Positions 42,488 to 42,668 of a DNA stretch of 42,668 nt are shown here, one piece after another. A model generated the notes under the pieces. The model made no database searches. It was not told the DNA's origin and saw only the letters and a list, made by a program, of their open reading frames with translations. Source of the stretch: Lewinellaceae bacterium (lineage in GTDB: Bacteria; Bacteroidota; Bacteroidia; Chitinophagales; Saprospiraceae); NCBI GenBank assembly GCA_020636095.1, contig JACJYN010000018.1, forward strand, positions 1 through 42,668, given 5' to 3'. The translations under genes were made by a program, and so were the position numbers. Positions within the stretch are counted from its first letter, which is position 1. The number at the start of each line of letters is the position of its first letter.

Positions 42488-42668
42488 CTACCGCCTCCCC
42501 AAATCCTGCACCCAATACCTCCCCGCCTGCGCTCCCCCCATCTCCGTATAATCCCCGCTCATCATATTCTCGCAGTGGCCCGGACTGTCTTTCCAGCCCT
42601 GCACCACGGCGGTTACATCCGAATAACCCCAGGCGATGTTCTCGGCAACCGCCCGCCAGGCGTAGCCT
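42488..42668 (-). CDS. CAP (SCP/PR-1) domain protein, C-terminal 59 residues, cut by window edge
   Basis: Read on the minus strand, the frame from the window edge to TAG at 42490-42488 encodes YAWRAVAENIAWGY, VVQGWKDSPGHCENMM, DYTEMG and RYWVQDLGRR. These are the last conserved blocks of a CAP domain, including the Glu of AENIA and the His of SPGH. CAP proteins are usually secreted; the N terminus with any signal peptide lies outside the window. It converges on the eCIS ATPase gene and probably marks the end of the cluster. Confidence 0.9.
   Translation of the reverse strand, partial: GYAWRAVAENIAWGYSDVTAVVQGWKDSPGHCENMMSGDYTEMGGAQAGRYWVQDLGRR

Noticed and set aside
42488..42560. Frameshift in the CAP-domain gene at the six-G run
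   Set aside because: After recounting, one G belongs to the ATG codon and the frame runs through to RYWVQDLGRR and the TAG stop without interruption.

Overview
The window is most of an extracellular contractile injection system (eCIS; the Photorhabdus virulence cassette / antifeeding prophage / AlgoCIS class). It appears to be on the chromosome of a member of the Bacteroidota. The family set (DUF4255, DUF5908, CIS tape-measure protein, giant Pvc11/Pvc12-like wedge proteins, DUF4157 cargo), A-rich translation starts without strong Shine-Dalgarno sites, and a core that looks close to even in GC and AT fit Bacteroidota, perhaps Saprospiria. The class-level placement is inference. All recognised genes but the last run left to right.

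Region 1 (1-10.9 kb) holds a 5'-truncated subtilisin-fold protein whose catalytic His and Ser are replaced. It is followed by the Pvc16-like cap protein, an unknown 446-aa protein, one sheath gene, two unrecognised Cys-rich helical proteins, two tube paralogs, a 55-aa DUF5908 protein, a LysM hub protein (Pvc7-like), a VgrG-like spike (Pvc8), a PAAR tip (Pvc10) and a gp25-like baseplate protein (Pvc9). Region 2 (10.9-25.8 kb) holds the large baseplate wedge proteins and the length-control protein: Pvc11-like (1560 aa, with a polyproline hinge), Pvc12-like and CIS_TMP/Pvc14-like. The Pvc12-like gene is about 2,870 aa but is broken by a +1 frameshift at a C5 run near 18530. Its middle is a long array of YegP-like repeats.

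Region 3 (25.9-37.7 kb) is the cargo region. A DUF4157 protein with a HET-C domain is followed by a HEAT-like lipoprotein. A 1683-aa DUF4157 polymorphic toxin with a coiled coil, hydrophobic block, HxxH/CxxC module and PD-(D/E)XK-like tip is followed by three candidate immunity genes: a beta-propeller protein and two paralogs. Base composition becomes AT-rich just after the second DUF4157 domain and stays so to about 37.8 kb, which suggests exchange of the toxin-immunity tip.

Region 4 (37.8-42.5 kb) returns to GC-richer sequence: a ParA-like ATPase, an animal-type haem peroxidase, a third DUF4157 protein with an acidic Met/Gln repeat but no toxin tip, and the Pvc15-like AAA+ ATPase. The 3' end of a CAP-domain gene converges from the minus strand at the right edge.

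The structural genes would build a sheath-tube-baseplate particle, with Pvc15 aiding assembly and Pvc16 terminating the tube. The DUF4157 proteins, which share an N-terminal address motif, are the likely cargo or cargo adaptors. No tail-fibre (Pvc13-like) gene was recognised. No RNA gene, IS element, CRISPR array or convincing terminator was seen, and no gap between genes exceeds about 130 bp.
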